DNA of 15,177 nt, from NCBI GenBank assembly GCA_017648235.1, contig JAGCIZ010000289.1, forward strand, positions 1 through 15,177, read 5' to 3'. The notes beneath the pieces are model-generated. The model was not told the origin of the DNA. It saw only the letters and a list, made by a program, of their open reading frames with translations, and searched no databases. Shown piece by piece: positions 1 through 6,088 of this stretch. Source of the stretch: Paludibacteraceae bacterium. GTDB lineage: Bacteria; Bacteroidota; Bacteroidia; Bacteroidales; Paludibacteraceae. The position numbers were made by a program, and so were the translations under genes. Within the stretch, counting starts at the first letter, position 1. Every line of letters begins with the position of its first letter.

Positions 1-269
1 GGTGGGTACACATTGAAACACTTATCACCATGATAAAAGGTTATCAACTCACAGGCAATGAAAAATGTCTTGAGTGGTTTGAACGTGTACACAATTATGT
101 TTGGGCTCATTTTGTTGATGAAGAATATCCCGAATGGTATGGCTATTTGAATCGTCAAGGCGAAGTACTTCTTCCGCTAAAAGGCGGTAAATGGAAAGGC
201 TGTTTCCACGTTCCACGCGGACTTTTCCAATGCTGGCAAATACTTGAATCGTTGGCTAAAAATAATTAA
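1..269 (+). CDS. N-acylglucosamine 2-epimerase family protein (AGE), 3' end only
   Basis: The reading frame is open from the left edge (first full codon at base 3) to a TAA at 267-269, so only the last 88 or so residues are present. The ATG at 30 is internal, because the residues before it (WVHIETLIT) continue the family pattern. The C-terminal stretch reads EYPEWYGYLNRQGEVLL, then KGGKWKGCFHVPRGLFQC. This is characteristic of the AGE family, an alpha/alpha barrel that interconverts N-acyl-glucosamine and N-acyl-mannosamine, or epimerises related sugars and disaccharides at C2. The His in CFHVPR belongs to the conserved active-site region of the family. The substrate cannot be decided from the C terminus alone. 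Its stop overlaps the start of the next gene (TAATG), which suggests co-transcription with the glycosyltransferases and a role in supplying or salvaging sugar for a surface glycan. Confidence 0.88.
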   Translation, partial: WVHIETLITMIKGYQLTGNEKCLEWFERVHNYVWAHFVDEEYPEWYGYLNRQGEVLLPLKGGKWKGCFHVPRGLFQCWQILESLAKNN

Positions 270-1384
270 TGAAAAAACGAGTAATAATTTCGGTAACGAG
301 TGACTTAACAACTGATAATCGCATTCAAAAAGTTGCTAATTCACTAAAAAATGCAAATTTTGAAGTGATAGTAGTAGCACGAAAAACTAAACAAAGCTTG
401 CCATTTTCAGCAAATTATAAAGTCCATCGTTTCCGAACATTATTTACTAAATCGTTTTTGTTTTATGCAGAATTTAATACTCTTCTTTTCTTCTTCTTGC
501 TTTTCTCAAAAGCAGATATTTATTTGTCTAACGACCTAGATACGCTACTTCCAAACTATCTAGTAACTAGAATCAAAAAGAAGAGATTGATTTATGATTC
601 ACATGAGCTTTTTACCGAGGTTCCAGAACTTTACAACCGACATTTTGTAAAAAGAATATGGAGCTTGGTGGAACGCTTTACTCTACCAAGTATAAAATAT
701 TGTTATACGGTTTGTGAATCTATTGCCAATTACTACAACAAAAAATATGGCACAAAAATGCAAGTCGTTCGTAATGCTCCGTTACAAATCGATTTTGTTC
801 AAGAAAATTTATTCTTGCACCAAGAATTTCCCTCAAAAAAAATTATTATCTATCAAGGAGCCGTAAATGTAGGTAGAGGCATAGAGTGGATTATTGACGC
901 AATGAAATACATTGAAAATGCCGTTTTTTTGATTATTGGAGATGGTGATATTCGGAAAAAACTAGAATTACATGCAGAGCAAAAGCAACTAAAAGATAAA
1001 GTTTATTTTTTAGGAAAAGTTGCAAGTAAAGAACTGCCTAATTATACTCGTTGTGCAGATTTGGGAGTATGTCTTCTATCTAATAAAAGTTTAAGTTACT
1101 ACTACTCTTTACCCAATAGAATTTTTGATTTTATGCATGCGAGAGTTCCTATTTTGGCAAGCAACTTTCCTGAAATTGCAAGTATTATAAACCATTATAA
1201 AATAGGGGAATGTATAGAAAAACACGATCCTAAATCGCTAGCAGAAACCATAAATAGAATGTTAAATGGAAGTTTTGACAAATCTATTTTTGATATTGCA
1301 ATAAAAGAGAACTCGTGGCAAAACGAAGAAAAAACTCTACTAAAAATTTTCAACAATGCTCTCGATTCTGATACCAACATATAA
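269..1384 (+). CDS. Glycosyltransferase family 4 (GT-B fold)
   Basis: A 371-residue protein with the two-domain layout of GT4 enzymes, which transfer sugar from a nucleotide donor with retention. The N-terminal domain (about 1-165) includes the segment LIYDSHELFTEVPE near 107-120, common in Bacteroidetes relatives. The C-terminal donor-binding domain starts near residue 190 with IIIYQGAVNVGRGIEWII, followed by FLIIGDGDIRKKLE (220-233) and KVYFLGKVASKELPNY (244-259). The usual GT4 E-x7-E element is degenerate: the second Glu position is Asp287 in NRIFDFMHARVPILAS and no Glu sits eight residues before it. Such divergence is known in GT4 subgroups and does not imply inactivity. The ATG overlaps the epimerase stop by one base, and its own 3' end overlaps the GT2 gene by 29 bases. 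The acceptor and sugar are unknown; LPS or capsule assembly is inferred from context. Confidence 0.88.
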   Translation: MKKRVIISVTSDLTTDNRIQKVANSLKNANFEVIVVARKTKQSLPFSANYKVHRFRTLFTKSFLFYAEFNTLLFFFLLFSKADIYLSNDLDTLLPNYLVTRIKKKRLIYDSHELFTEVPELYNRHFVKRIWSLVERFTLPSIKYCYTVCESIANYYNKKYGTKMQVVRNAPLQIDFVQENLFLHQEFPSKKIIIYQGAVNVGRGIEWIIDAMKYIENAVFLIIGDGDIRKKLELHAEQKQLKDKVYFLGKVASKELPNYTRCADLGVCLLSNKSLSYYYSLPNRIFDFMHARVPILASNFPEIASIINHYKIGECIEKHDPKSLAETINRMLNGSFDKSIFDIAIKENSWQNEEKTLLKIFNNALDSDTNI

Positions 1385-2210
1385 TTTCAACTCCGTAGAT
1401 TTAGTTCGTAGCTTGCAACAACAAGCAGAAGTGGCAGAAATTGAATATGAAATAATTGTTGCAGACGATGCTTCTACTTGTTTTATTACAGAGAATTTTG
1501 CAATAAACAATTTGAAAAATGCTCGTTTTATTCAACTAAAAAAAAATATTGGAAGAGCAAATATTAGAAACTTTTTGGCAGACGAAGCAAAGTTCAAATA
1601 CCTTCTTTTTATCGATGGAGATGCACAAGTTTATCAAGATAAGTTTATTGAGAATTATATTCAGTTGTGCAAGCCAAATTGTTGCATAGTTGGAGGTGTT
1701 GCTTATCAAAAAAACATAAATAAAGAGTTCAGTTTAAGAGCAAAATATGGACAAAAACGAGAAGAAAAAAAACACTACTTCTCAGCATTCAATCTTCTAA
1801 TTGACAAACAACTTTTTCTTCAAATAAAATTCAATAAAAACATATATCATTACGGTTATGAAGATTTTCTTTTTGGCATGGAAGTCGAAAAGATATCACC
1901 TATAAAATACATCAACAACAAACTTATACATAAAGGTTTAGATAAAAATATCGTTTTCCTAAACAAAACAGAAAAAGCTATTGAGAATCTCTGGTATTTG
2001 TACTCTTCCCATCCAGAAATCCACGAAAAATCGCAATTATTACACACATTTTTTATTCTAAAAAAATGGAATTTATCTTCACTAGTTGCAATTATTTTTT
2101 GTTTTCTAAAAAGTGCTATCACAGCAAACTTGATTTCAAAAAAACCAAGTTTAACACTTTTCTCATTCTACAAAATTGGACTTCTTTGTAATATAAAAAA
2201 AGAGCATTAA
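1356..2210 (+). CDS. Glycosyltransferase family 2 (GT-A fold)
   Basis: A 284-residue protein opening with LSILIPTYNF, the usual first strand of GT2 enzymes, followed by IIVADDAS (33-40), the nucleotide-binding acidic pair, and NIGRANIRNFLADEA (64-78). The metal-binding DXD is DGD at 87-89 (LLFIDGDA). The likely catalytic acidic pair is E169-D170 in GYEDFLFG. The last 60 or so residues hold a moderately hydrophobic segment (SSLVAIIFCFLKSAITANL), which may hold the enzyme to the inner face of the membrane. The start lies inside the GT4 gene in another frame, and I see no convincing ribosome-binding site, so translation is probably coupled to GT4. The stop codon is embedded in the terminator palindrome. 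The donor sugar cannot be assigned from sequence. The family call is firm; the role in surface polysaccharide assembly is inferred. Confidence 0.87.
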   Translation: MLSILIPTYNFNSVDLVRSLQQQAEVAEIEYEIIVADDASTCFITENFAINNLKNARFIQLKKNIGRANIRNFLADEAKFKYLLFIDGDAQVYQDKFIENYIQLCKPNCCIVGGVAYQKNINKEFSLRAKYGQKREEKKHYFSAFNLLIDKQLFLQIKFNKNIYHYGYEDFLFGMEVEKISPIKYINNKLIHKGLDKNIVFLNKTEKAIENLWYLYSSHPEIHEKSQLLHTFFILKKWNLSSLVAIIFCFLKSAITANLISKKPSLTLFSFYKIGLLCNIKKEH

Positions 2211-2224
2211 TGCTCTTTTTTTTT
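2195..2224. terminator. Bidirectional palindromic terminator between convergent genes
   Basis: Bases 2195-2222 form a perfect 28-base palindrome centred between 2208 and 2209. It has a GAGCAT/ATGCTC core flanked by seven A on the left and a run of T (2216-2224) on the right. Read on either strand it gives a hairpin followed by a U tract. It therefore fits as an intrinsic terminator for the GT2 gene on plus and for the convergent Arg-Ser protein gene on minus, whose stop is only a few bases away. The TAA of the GT2 gene (2208-2210) lies at the loop. Confidence 0.85.
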
Positions 2225-2228
2225 ACCC

Positions 2229-3353
2229 TTATCTACCACTTCTTGAAGAAGAACTCCTGCTAGAAGAAGACGATGAACTTCTACTTGTTCCTGAGAATCC
2301 ACTACTGCTACTCGAACTCGAAGAACTCCTCGAAGAAGAAACACTACTGCTACGTGATGACGATGTCGAAGAACTTCTGCTAACACTAGATGATGATGAT
2401 GAACGTGCAGGTACAGAAACTTGTGTTCTTGAGGAAGTACTACGAGAAGACGATGTTGCACCAACACTAGATGACGAAGAACGAGCGGGAGAAACTGCTT
2501 GTGTGCGAGTGGAAGAACTTCTCGATGAGGTTACTGCCTGAGATGATGACGAACGAGCAGGAGCGACTGATCGAGAACTTTGAACTCTTGTTGACGAAGA
2601 TCTGCTGCTAGTATTCTTTTGTTGTAATTGGCGTTTATTTAACACTTCCGTACTCGATTGACGTTGCGAAAAAGATTTTTGAGGATTTGCCACTGCATAA
2701 TCTCTACGTGAAGACTCCCTTTTTCCAGAGGAATACGAAGAAATTGGTTTTACTCCATATTTATAACTAAAATGATGTTCTTTGTGATATAAATGCATGT
2801 GACGATGATAGTCCGCAACTAGCCAACAATGATGATGTCTGTAAAAAGGAGAATAATATCCCCAGTAATATGGAGAGTACCACAAACGATAATTTCTTAC
2901 CCAAAAATATGAATAAAATGAAGGAATGTATGCATAAACAGGTTCAATAATGTAATCCACTCCGTAAATAAAAGGATCTCCTATCACTTGAGTATATACC
3001 TTATTTCCTTTTTTTTCAACCACTATTGTGGCCACATCTTGATAAACATCACGAGCAAGAACTGCTTGTAAGATCACAAAATGAGTATCATTTTTTCTTT
3101 CTTCTACTACACGAAGATAATCAACAAAACCATCTTCATTAAGATCTAGATTAGAGTACTGACTTTCAGAATTATTAAGGTTAATCTCAAACTCTTCGAC
3201 ACTTTCAGATCTACCAAACAAATCTGCCACAGCCCTTAGATCCAAGTTTTCACTTATATCATAAGAGTTAGCTTGAATAGTAATCGTTTCTTCTGCTTTC
3301 AAAAAAGTTACACCTACAAAAAATAATGCTACAATAAAAAATCTTGTTTTCAT
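2229..3353 (-). CDS. Exported protein of unknown function with Tyr/His-rich middle and Arg-Ser-rich repeat tail
   Basis: About 374 residues. A signal peptide (MKTRFFIVALFFVGVTFLKA) probably ends at Ala20. Residues 21-135 form a compact-looking domain containing NLDLNEDGFVDYLRVVE, where the acidic spacing of DLNEDGFVD resembles a single EF-hand-like or dockerin-like calcium loop. I recall this domain from many Bacteroidetes exported proteins, but no function is known to me. Residues 138-171 are dense in Tyr and Trp, 171-195 carry nine His, and from about 248 to the end the chain is almost only Ser and Arg with some Thr, Ala, Pro, Gln and Val, and no Lys or acidic residue. I chose ATG 3353 over ATG 3374. 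It has a strong AAGGAG six bases upstream and starts directly at the signal peptide, whereas 3374 is only two bases past a TATTTTTG promoter box (3377-3384). The tail suggests a disordered, strongly basic surface or periplasmic region. Exact role unknown. Confidence 0.8.
   Translation of the reverse strand: MKTRFFIVALFFVGVTFLKAEETITIQANSYDISENLDLRAVADLFGRSESVEEFEINLNNSESQYSNLDLNEDGFVDYLRVVEERKNDTHFVILQAVLARDVYQDVATIVVEKKGNKVYTQVIGDPFIYGVDYIIEPVYAYIPSFYSYFWVRNYRLWYSPYYWGYYSPFYRHHHCWLVADYHRHMHLYHKEHHFSYKYGVKPISSYSSGKRESSRRDYAVANPQKSFSQRQSSTEVLNKRQLQQKNTSSRSSSTRVQSSRSVAPARSSSSQAVTSSRSSSTRTQAVSPARSSSSSVGATSSSRSTSSRTQVSVPARSSSSSSVSRSSSTSSSRSSSVSSSRSSSSSSSSSGFSGTSRSSSSSSSRSSSSRSGR
2358..2600 (-). 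repeat. Imperfect tandem repeat in the Arg-Ser tail (about 24-27 codons per unit)
   Basis: Three degenerate units can be aligned in the protein: each has a core like RTQ, a few residues, then PARSSSS (RVQ...APARSSSS, RTQ...SPARSSSS, RTQ...VPARSSSS). In the DNA the copies of the PAR-encoding word begin on the plus strand near 2401, 2479 and 2551, that is 78 and 72 bases apart. Toward the stop codon the units dissolve into Ser runs broken by Arg. The pattern is what slippage or unequal recombination inside a low-complexity coding tail would leave. Confidence 0.65.
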
Positions 3354-3376
3354 AATATTCTCCTTTTTTATCATTT

Positions 3377-3384
3377 CAAAAATA
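3377..3384 (-). promoter_or_regulatory. -7 promoter box for the Arg-Ser protein
   Basis: On the minus strand this reads TATTTTTG, matching the Bacteroidetes primary-sigma -7 consensus TAnnTTTG, 23 bases before the chosen ATG. A poor -33 candidate (TTTC) lies 21 bases further up. A TTTG is also present but only 15 bases up. Confidence 0.55.
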
Positions 3385-3423
3385 CAAATTATTTATATTC
3401 AAAGCGAAAACTCTGTTTTCAAT

Positions 3424-3453
3424 TTTGTTTTCTCAAAAAATTATTTACTTTTG
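3424..3453 (+). promoter_or_regulatory. Promoter of the exported thioredoxin
   Basis: TTTG at 3424-3427 and TACTTTTG at 3446-3453, separated by 18 bases, match the Bacteroidetes -33/-7 pattern (usual spacing about 19-21). Transcription would begin near 3460, giving a leader of about 20 bases to the ATG at 3480. Confidence 0.62.
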
Positions 3454-3479
3454 TTTTCATTTATTTGACAAATGAAAAG

Positions 3480-3896
3480 ATGAAAAGTTTATTTACACTA
3501 TTATTTTCTTTTTGCACTATAATTGGTTTTGCCCAAGTTACAACAATCAATAGCGAGGAAGAATTTAAAACTAAGATATGGAACTACGAAAAGAGTCCAC
3601 AAACTTTTGATTATCTAGGTCAAAAACCTTGCATTATAGATTTTTATGCAGATTGGTGTGGACCTTGCAGAATGTTGTCTCCTATTTTAGATGAACTATC
3701 TAAAGAATACAACGGAGAAATCTTAATTTACAAGATAAATACGGACAAACAAAGGTCATTGGCTTCAGCATTTGGCATTAGTAGTTTGCCATCGTTACTT
3801 TTTTGTCCGATGAAAGGACAGGCACAAATGGCTGTTGGATTTCGTTCCAAAGAACAATTGAAAGAAATGATTAACGTTCTTTTACTAAAGAAATAA
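3480..3896 (+). CDS. Exported thioredoxin-fold protein (WCGPC)
   Basis: 138 residues from ATG 3480. The frame is open to a TTG at 3465, but the ATG starts directly at a signal peptide (MKSLFTLLFSFCTIIGFA, cleavage likely near Ala18) and lies well placed behind a promoter. The mature protein is a single thioredoxin domain: FYADWCGPCRMLSPIL holds the redox pair Cys60 and Cys63, and Pro104 in SSLPSLLF is the conserved cis-proline. The WCGPC motif is that of reducing thioredoxins rather than DsbA-type oxidases. An extra cysteine precedes the motif (Cys51) and another follows the cis-proline (Cys109). The likely role is thiol-disulfide exchange in the periplasm. No electron donor such as DsbD/CcdA is in the window, so direction and partners are unknown. 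It is transcribed away from the Arg-Ser protein. Confidence 0.88.
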   Translation: MKSLFTLLFSFCTIIGFAQVTTINSEEEFKTKIWNYEKSPQTFDYLGQKPCIIDFYADWCGPCRMLSPILDELSKEYNGEILIYKINTDKQRSLASAFGISSLPSLLFCPMKGQAQMAVGFRSKEQLKEMINVLLLKK

Positions 3897-3948
3897 CAAT
3901 CATTTAAACAACAAAAACAATTGAAAAATCATAAATTAAATCTTGGTA

Positions 3949-3978
3949 TACTTTTTGTGTTATATTAATTCGAATTAA
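3949..3978 (+). promoter_or_regulatory. Possible promoter and 14-base palindrome upstream of the lipoprotein
   Basis: At 3949-3957 the sequence is TACTTTTTG, one base longer than the TAnnTTTG box, so it is only a near match. A perfect palindrome, TTAATTCGAATTAA, occupies 3965-3978, just after it and 13 bases before the ATG. It would fall in the 5' leader if the promoter is real. It could be an operator or chance in AT-rich DNA. Confidence 0.3.
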
Positions 3979-3991
3979 ACAATTTATTCAT

Positions 3992-4867
3992 ATGAAAAAA
4001 ATTCTTTTTTTAGTGAGTGCTTCACTCATAATTTTAAGCAGTTGCGACAAAATTGCTCAAAAATCTGATTTGTATAAAAACACAAAATCTCAGTTAGATT
4101 CTATTAGCATTGTTGCTCAAAATCAAGATGCAGAATTGGAAGAAATCTGCAAAACTATAGATGATGTTATTCTTGGAATTCAAGCCATTCAAACAGAAAA
4201 AGAGGCATTAATGGTTGAAACATCAAGCGAAGTGGAACTCAATGTAGCGTCAAAGGAACGTGTTGCTATAAATATGCAAGCCGTGTCGTTGGCAATAAAG
4301 AAGTATGAAGAAAAAATAAAAAAACTTGAAGCAAAAGTTAGACAAACATCTACTTTGCAAAGTGTTATTCGCAACTTAAAAGCGCAATTAGCAGAAAAAG
4401 ATTTAGAAATGGAAGCTTTGTTGAGTTCTGTCAGCGAAAAAGATGCAGAAATGCAAGATATTCTGAATAGACTTAAAGTTTTAGAATCACAAAATAGTTC
4501 GTTGACTCAAGACTTGGAAAATGCTAACAAACAAGTTGACTCTCAAAAAGACATCATCAGCAAAAAAGACAAACAACTTAACACAGCTTACTATGTCATT
4601 GGGAAACAAAAAGAATTGACCTCTGCTGGTGTAATTGTAAAAAAGAAGATCAACACCAAACTTGATAACAAAAAATTCAAAACAATTGATATTCGCGAGG
4701 TTAAAGAAATAAATCTTGAAACAAAAAAGAAAGTTACTATACTTTCTAATCATCCAGAAGGTTCTTATCAATTCTCCGAGGATATTGATGGAATCAAAAT
4801 ATTAAGAATTAAGAAAACAAAAGAATTTTGGAGTCAATCAAAATATTTAGTTATCGTCACAAAATAA
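3992..4867 (+). CDS. Coiled-coil lipoprotein, resembling the Cbp1-type adhesin family of Bacteroidales
   Basis: 291 residues. The N terminus MKKILFLVSASLIILSSC is a lipoprotein signal with lipobox LSSC, so Cys18 should be lipidated. Residues from about 25 to 200 are rich in Glu, Lys, Gln and Leu in heptad-like order, predicting a long coiled coil. Near 200 comes TAYYVIGKQKELTSAGVI, then a small C-terminal domain with KFKTIDIREVKEINLETKK, the HPEGSY element, and FWSQSKYLVIVTK at the end. I associate this combination with a Bacteroidales family that RefSeq-style annotation calls Cbp1 collagen-binding adhesin. That name is from memory, and binding activity is not shown here. Asp follows the lipidated Cys. 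The gene stands 95 bases behind the thioredoxin gene and ends in its own terminator. Confidence 0.72.
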   Translation: MKKILFLVSASLIILSSCDKIAQKSDLYKNTKSQLDSISIVAQNQDAELEEICKTIDDVILGIQAIQTEKEALMVETSSEVELNVASKERVAINMQAVSLAIKKYEEKIKKLEAKVRQTSTLQSVIRNLKAQLAEKDLEMEALLSSVSEKDAEMQDILNRLKVLESQNSSLTQDLENANKQVDSQKDIISKKDKQLNTAYYVIGKQKELTSAGVIVKKKINTKLDNKKFKTIDIREVKEINLETKKKVTILSNHPEGSYQFSEDIDGIKILRIKKTKEFWSQSKYLVIVTK

Positions 4868-4887
4868 ACTCAAGAACAATAAAACTC

Positions 4888-4920
4888 AAAGCCAGAATCT
4901 TATGATTTTGGCTTTTTTTT
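4888..4920 (+). terminator. Rho-independent terminator after the lipoprotein gene
   Basis: The arms 4888-4899 (AAAGCCAGAATC) and 4904-4915 (GATTTTGGCTTT) pair over 12 positions with one G-T wobble and a four-base loop TTAT. The T run continues to 4920. It sits 20 bases behind the lipoprotein stop. Its right arm also contains the -33 box of the rlmN promoter. Confidence 0.88.
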
Positions 4921-4938
4921 GTTTTCTTTTTATTTTTG
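4907..4938 (+). promoter_or_regulatory. rlmN promoter, overlapping the upstream terminator
   Basis: TTTG at 4907-4910 and TATTTTTG at 4931-4938 with a 20-base spacer are a full match to the Bacteroidetes -33/-7 consensus. Transcription should start near 4945, giving a leader of about 13 bases. This also argues against the TTG at 4919 as a start codon. Confidence 0.75.
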
Positions 4939-4957
4939 CAATGAAAAAAATTTAACA

Positions 4958-5962
4958 ATGGAAAATCTTTTTGGGAAAACGTTAGAAGAACTAAAACAAA
5001 TAGTTCAACAACATAATTCACCTGCTTTTACAGCAAAACAAATAGCTGATTGGCTTTACAAAAAACAAGTTGAAAGTATTGACGGAATGACAAATCTGTC
5101 TAAAATTGCTCGAGAAAATCTTAAAAAAAATCACACTATTGTTCGAACAAAACCATTATACGAAGCAATATCCGTAGACGGAACAAAAAAATATCTTTTT
5201 CAAACAAAAAATGGAAATATAGAGACGGTTTTTATTCCTGAAGAAGATAGAGCTACAGTTTGTGTTTCTTCCCAAGTTGGTTGCAAAATGCAATGTAAAT
5301 TTTGCATGACAGGGAAACAAGGTTTTGCAGGAAATTTGAGTTCTGGTGAAATCCTAAATCAGATTTTTTCTCTCCCAGATGCTCAAACATTAACTAATAT
5401 GGTTTTAATGGGAATGGGCGAACCTTTCGACAACTTTGATGAAGTTATAAAAGCGTTAACTATTCTCACATCGGATTGGGGATACGCTTGGAGTCCTCGC
5501 AGAATAACAGTATCAACAGTCGGTTTAATTCCGGGGATAAAGCGCTTCTTGAATGAAAGCGAGTGCCATTTGGCTATTAGTTTGCACCATCCTTTTTCTC
5601 AAGAAAGAGAGAAAATAATGCCTATAGAGAAAGCATATTCAACAGAAAAAGTTCTATACGAACTAAAAAAGAATCCAATAAAAGGTCAACGCCGACTCTC
5701 ATTTGAATACATTGTTTTTGACGGACTGAATGACACAATTCGTCATGCAAGAGAATTAACAAAACTGCTTAATGGAATCAATTGTAGAGTGAATTTGATA
5801 AAATTTCACTCTACACCGAATAGCGAATTCAAAAGTCCTTCGCAAGAAAAGATGGAACAATTTCGCAATTATCTAAACGAGAATAACATCATTTGCACCA
5901 TACGTCGCTCGAGAGGAGAAGACATCGCCGCTGCATGTGGACTTCTTTCTACGAAAGAGTGA
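4958..5962 (+). CDS. rlmN: Dual-specificity RNA methyltransferase RlmN (23S rRNA A2503 / tRNA A37, C2 methylation)
   Basis: 334 residues from ATG 4958; the longer frame from TTG 4919 would begin inside the promoter. RlmN is a radical SAM enzyme that methylates C2 of A2503 in 23S rRNA and of A37 in some tRNAs. The [4Fe-4S] cluster motif CxxxCxxC is Cys109, Cys113 and Cys116 in QVGCKMQCKFCMTGKQG, preceded by VCVSSQ. GEP at 154-156 fits the conserved SAM-binding loop. The C-terminal mechanistic cysteine that carries the methyl-protein adduct is Cys327 in EDIAAACGLL, and Arg-rich RRSRGED precedes it, as usual. The fold is complete and no key residue is missing. It is transcribed alone from the promoter at 4907-4938. 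No terminator is visible before the convergent HAD gene. Confidence 0.96.
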   Translation: MENLFGKTLEELKQIVQQHNSPAFTAKQIADWLYKKQVESIDGMTNLSKIARENLKKNHTIVRTKPLYEAISVDGTKKYLFQTKNGNIETVFIPEEDRATVCVSSQVGCKMQCKFCMTGKQGFAGNLSSGEILNQIFSLPDAQTLTNMVLMGMGEPFDNFDEVIKALTILTSDWGYAWSPRRITVSTVGLIPGIKRFLNESECHLAISLHHPFSQEREKIMPIEKAYSTEKVLYELKKNPIKGQRRLSFEYIVFDGLNDTIRHARELTKLLNGINCRVNLIKFHSTPNSEFKSPSQEKMEQFRNYLNENNIICTIRRSRGEDIAAACGLLSTKE

Positions 5963-5965
5963 AAA

Positions 5966-6088
5966 ATGTGTTTATTTGCAGACAAAACAAAAAGCGGCAC
6001 CTTTCAAACCGAAGATTCAGCATTATATATTAACCAAAACGGAGGTATCGCTCTATTATGTAACTATATTATAAATCCCAATTTTTAA
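5966..6088 (+). CDS. Possible 40-codon small ORF behind rlmN
   Basis: An ATG four bases after the rlmN stop opens a 40-residue frame (MCLFADKTKSGTFQTEDSAL at the start, ending INPNF) that fills the 106-base gap and runs 20 bases into the 3' end of the convergent HAD gene. It has no signal peptide, recognised motif or clear Shine-Dalgarno sequence. It may be a small translated protein, a remnant, or chance. I do not recognise it. Confidence 0.2.
   Translation: MCLFADKTKSGTFQTEDSALYINQNGGIALLCNYIINPNF

Noticed and set aside
1195..1380. Minus-strand frame over the GT4/GT2 overlap
   Set aside because: It is antisense to two solid glycosyltransferase genes, with no independent support.
2207..2467. 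Val/Leu/His-rich minus-strand frame over the Arg-Ser tail
   Set aside because: It is an out-of-frame reading of the Ser-codon repeats, which automatically stays open because the repeats lack stop codons.
2229..2620. Possible CRISPR-like or intergenic repeat array suggested by recurring GAAGA/CGAGCAGG words
   Set aside because: The unit length varies in steps of three, there are no distinct spacers, and the words encode a continuous Ser/Arg protein frame.
3465..3479. TTG start giving the thioredoxin five more residues
   Set aside because: The extension MTNEK would precede a signal peptide that begins normally at ATG 3480, and TTG starts are rare.
5945..5960. Short inverted repeat TCTTTC/GAAAGA at the end of rlmN
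   Set aside because: There is no following T tract and the stem is short, so it is unlikely to be a terminator.
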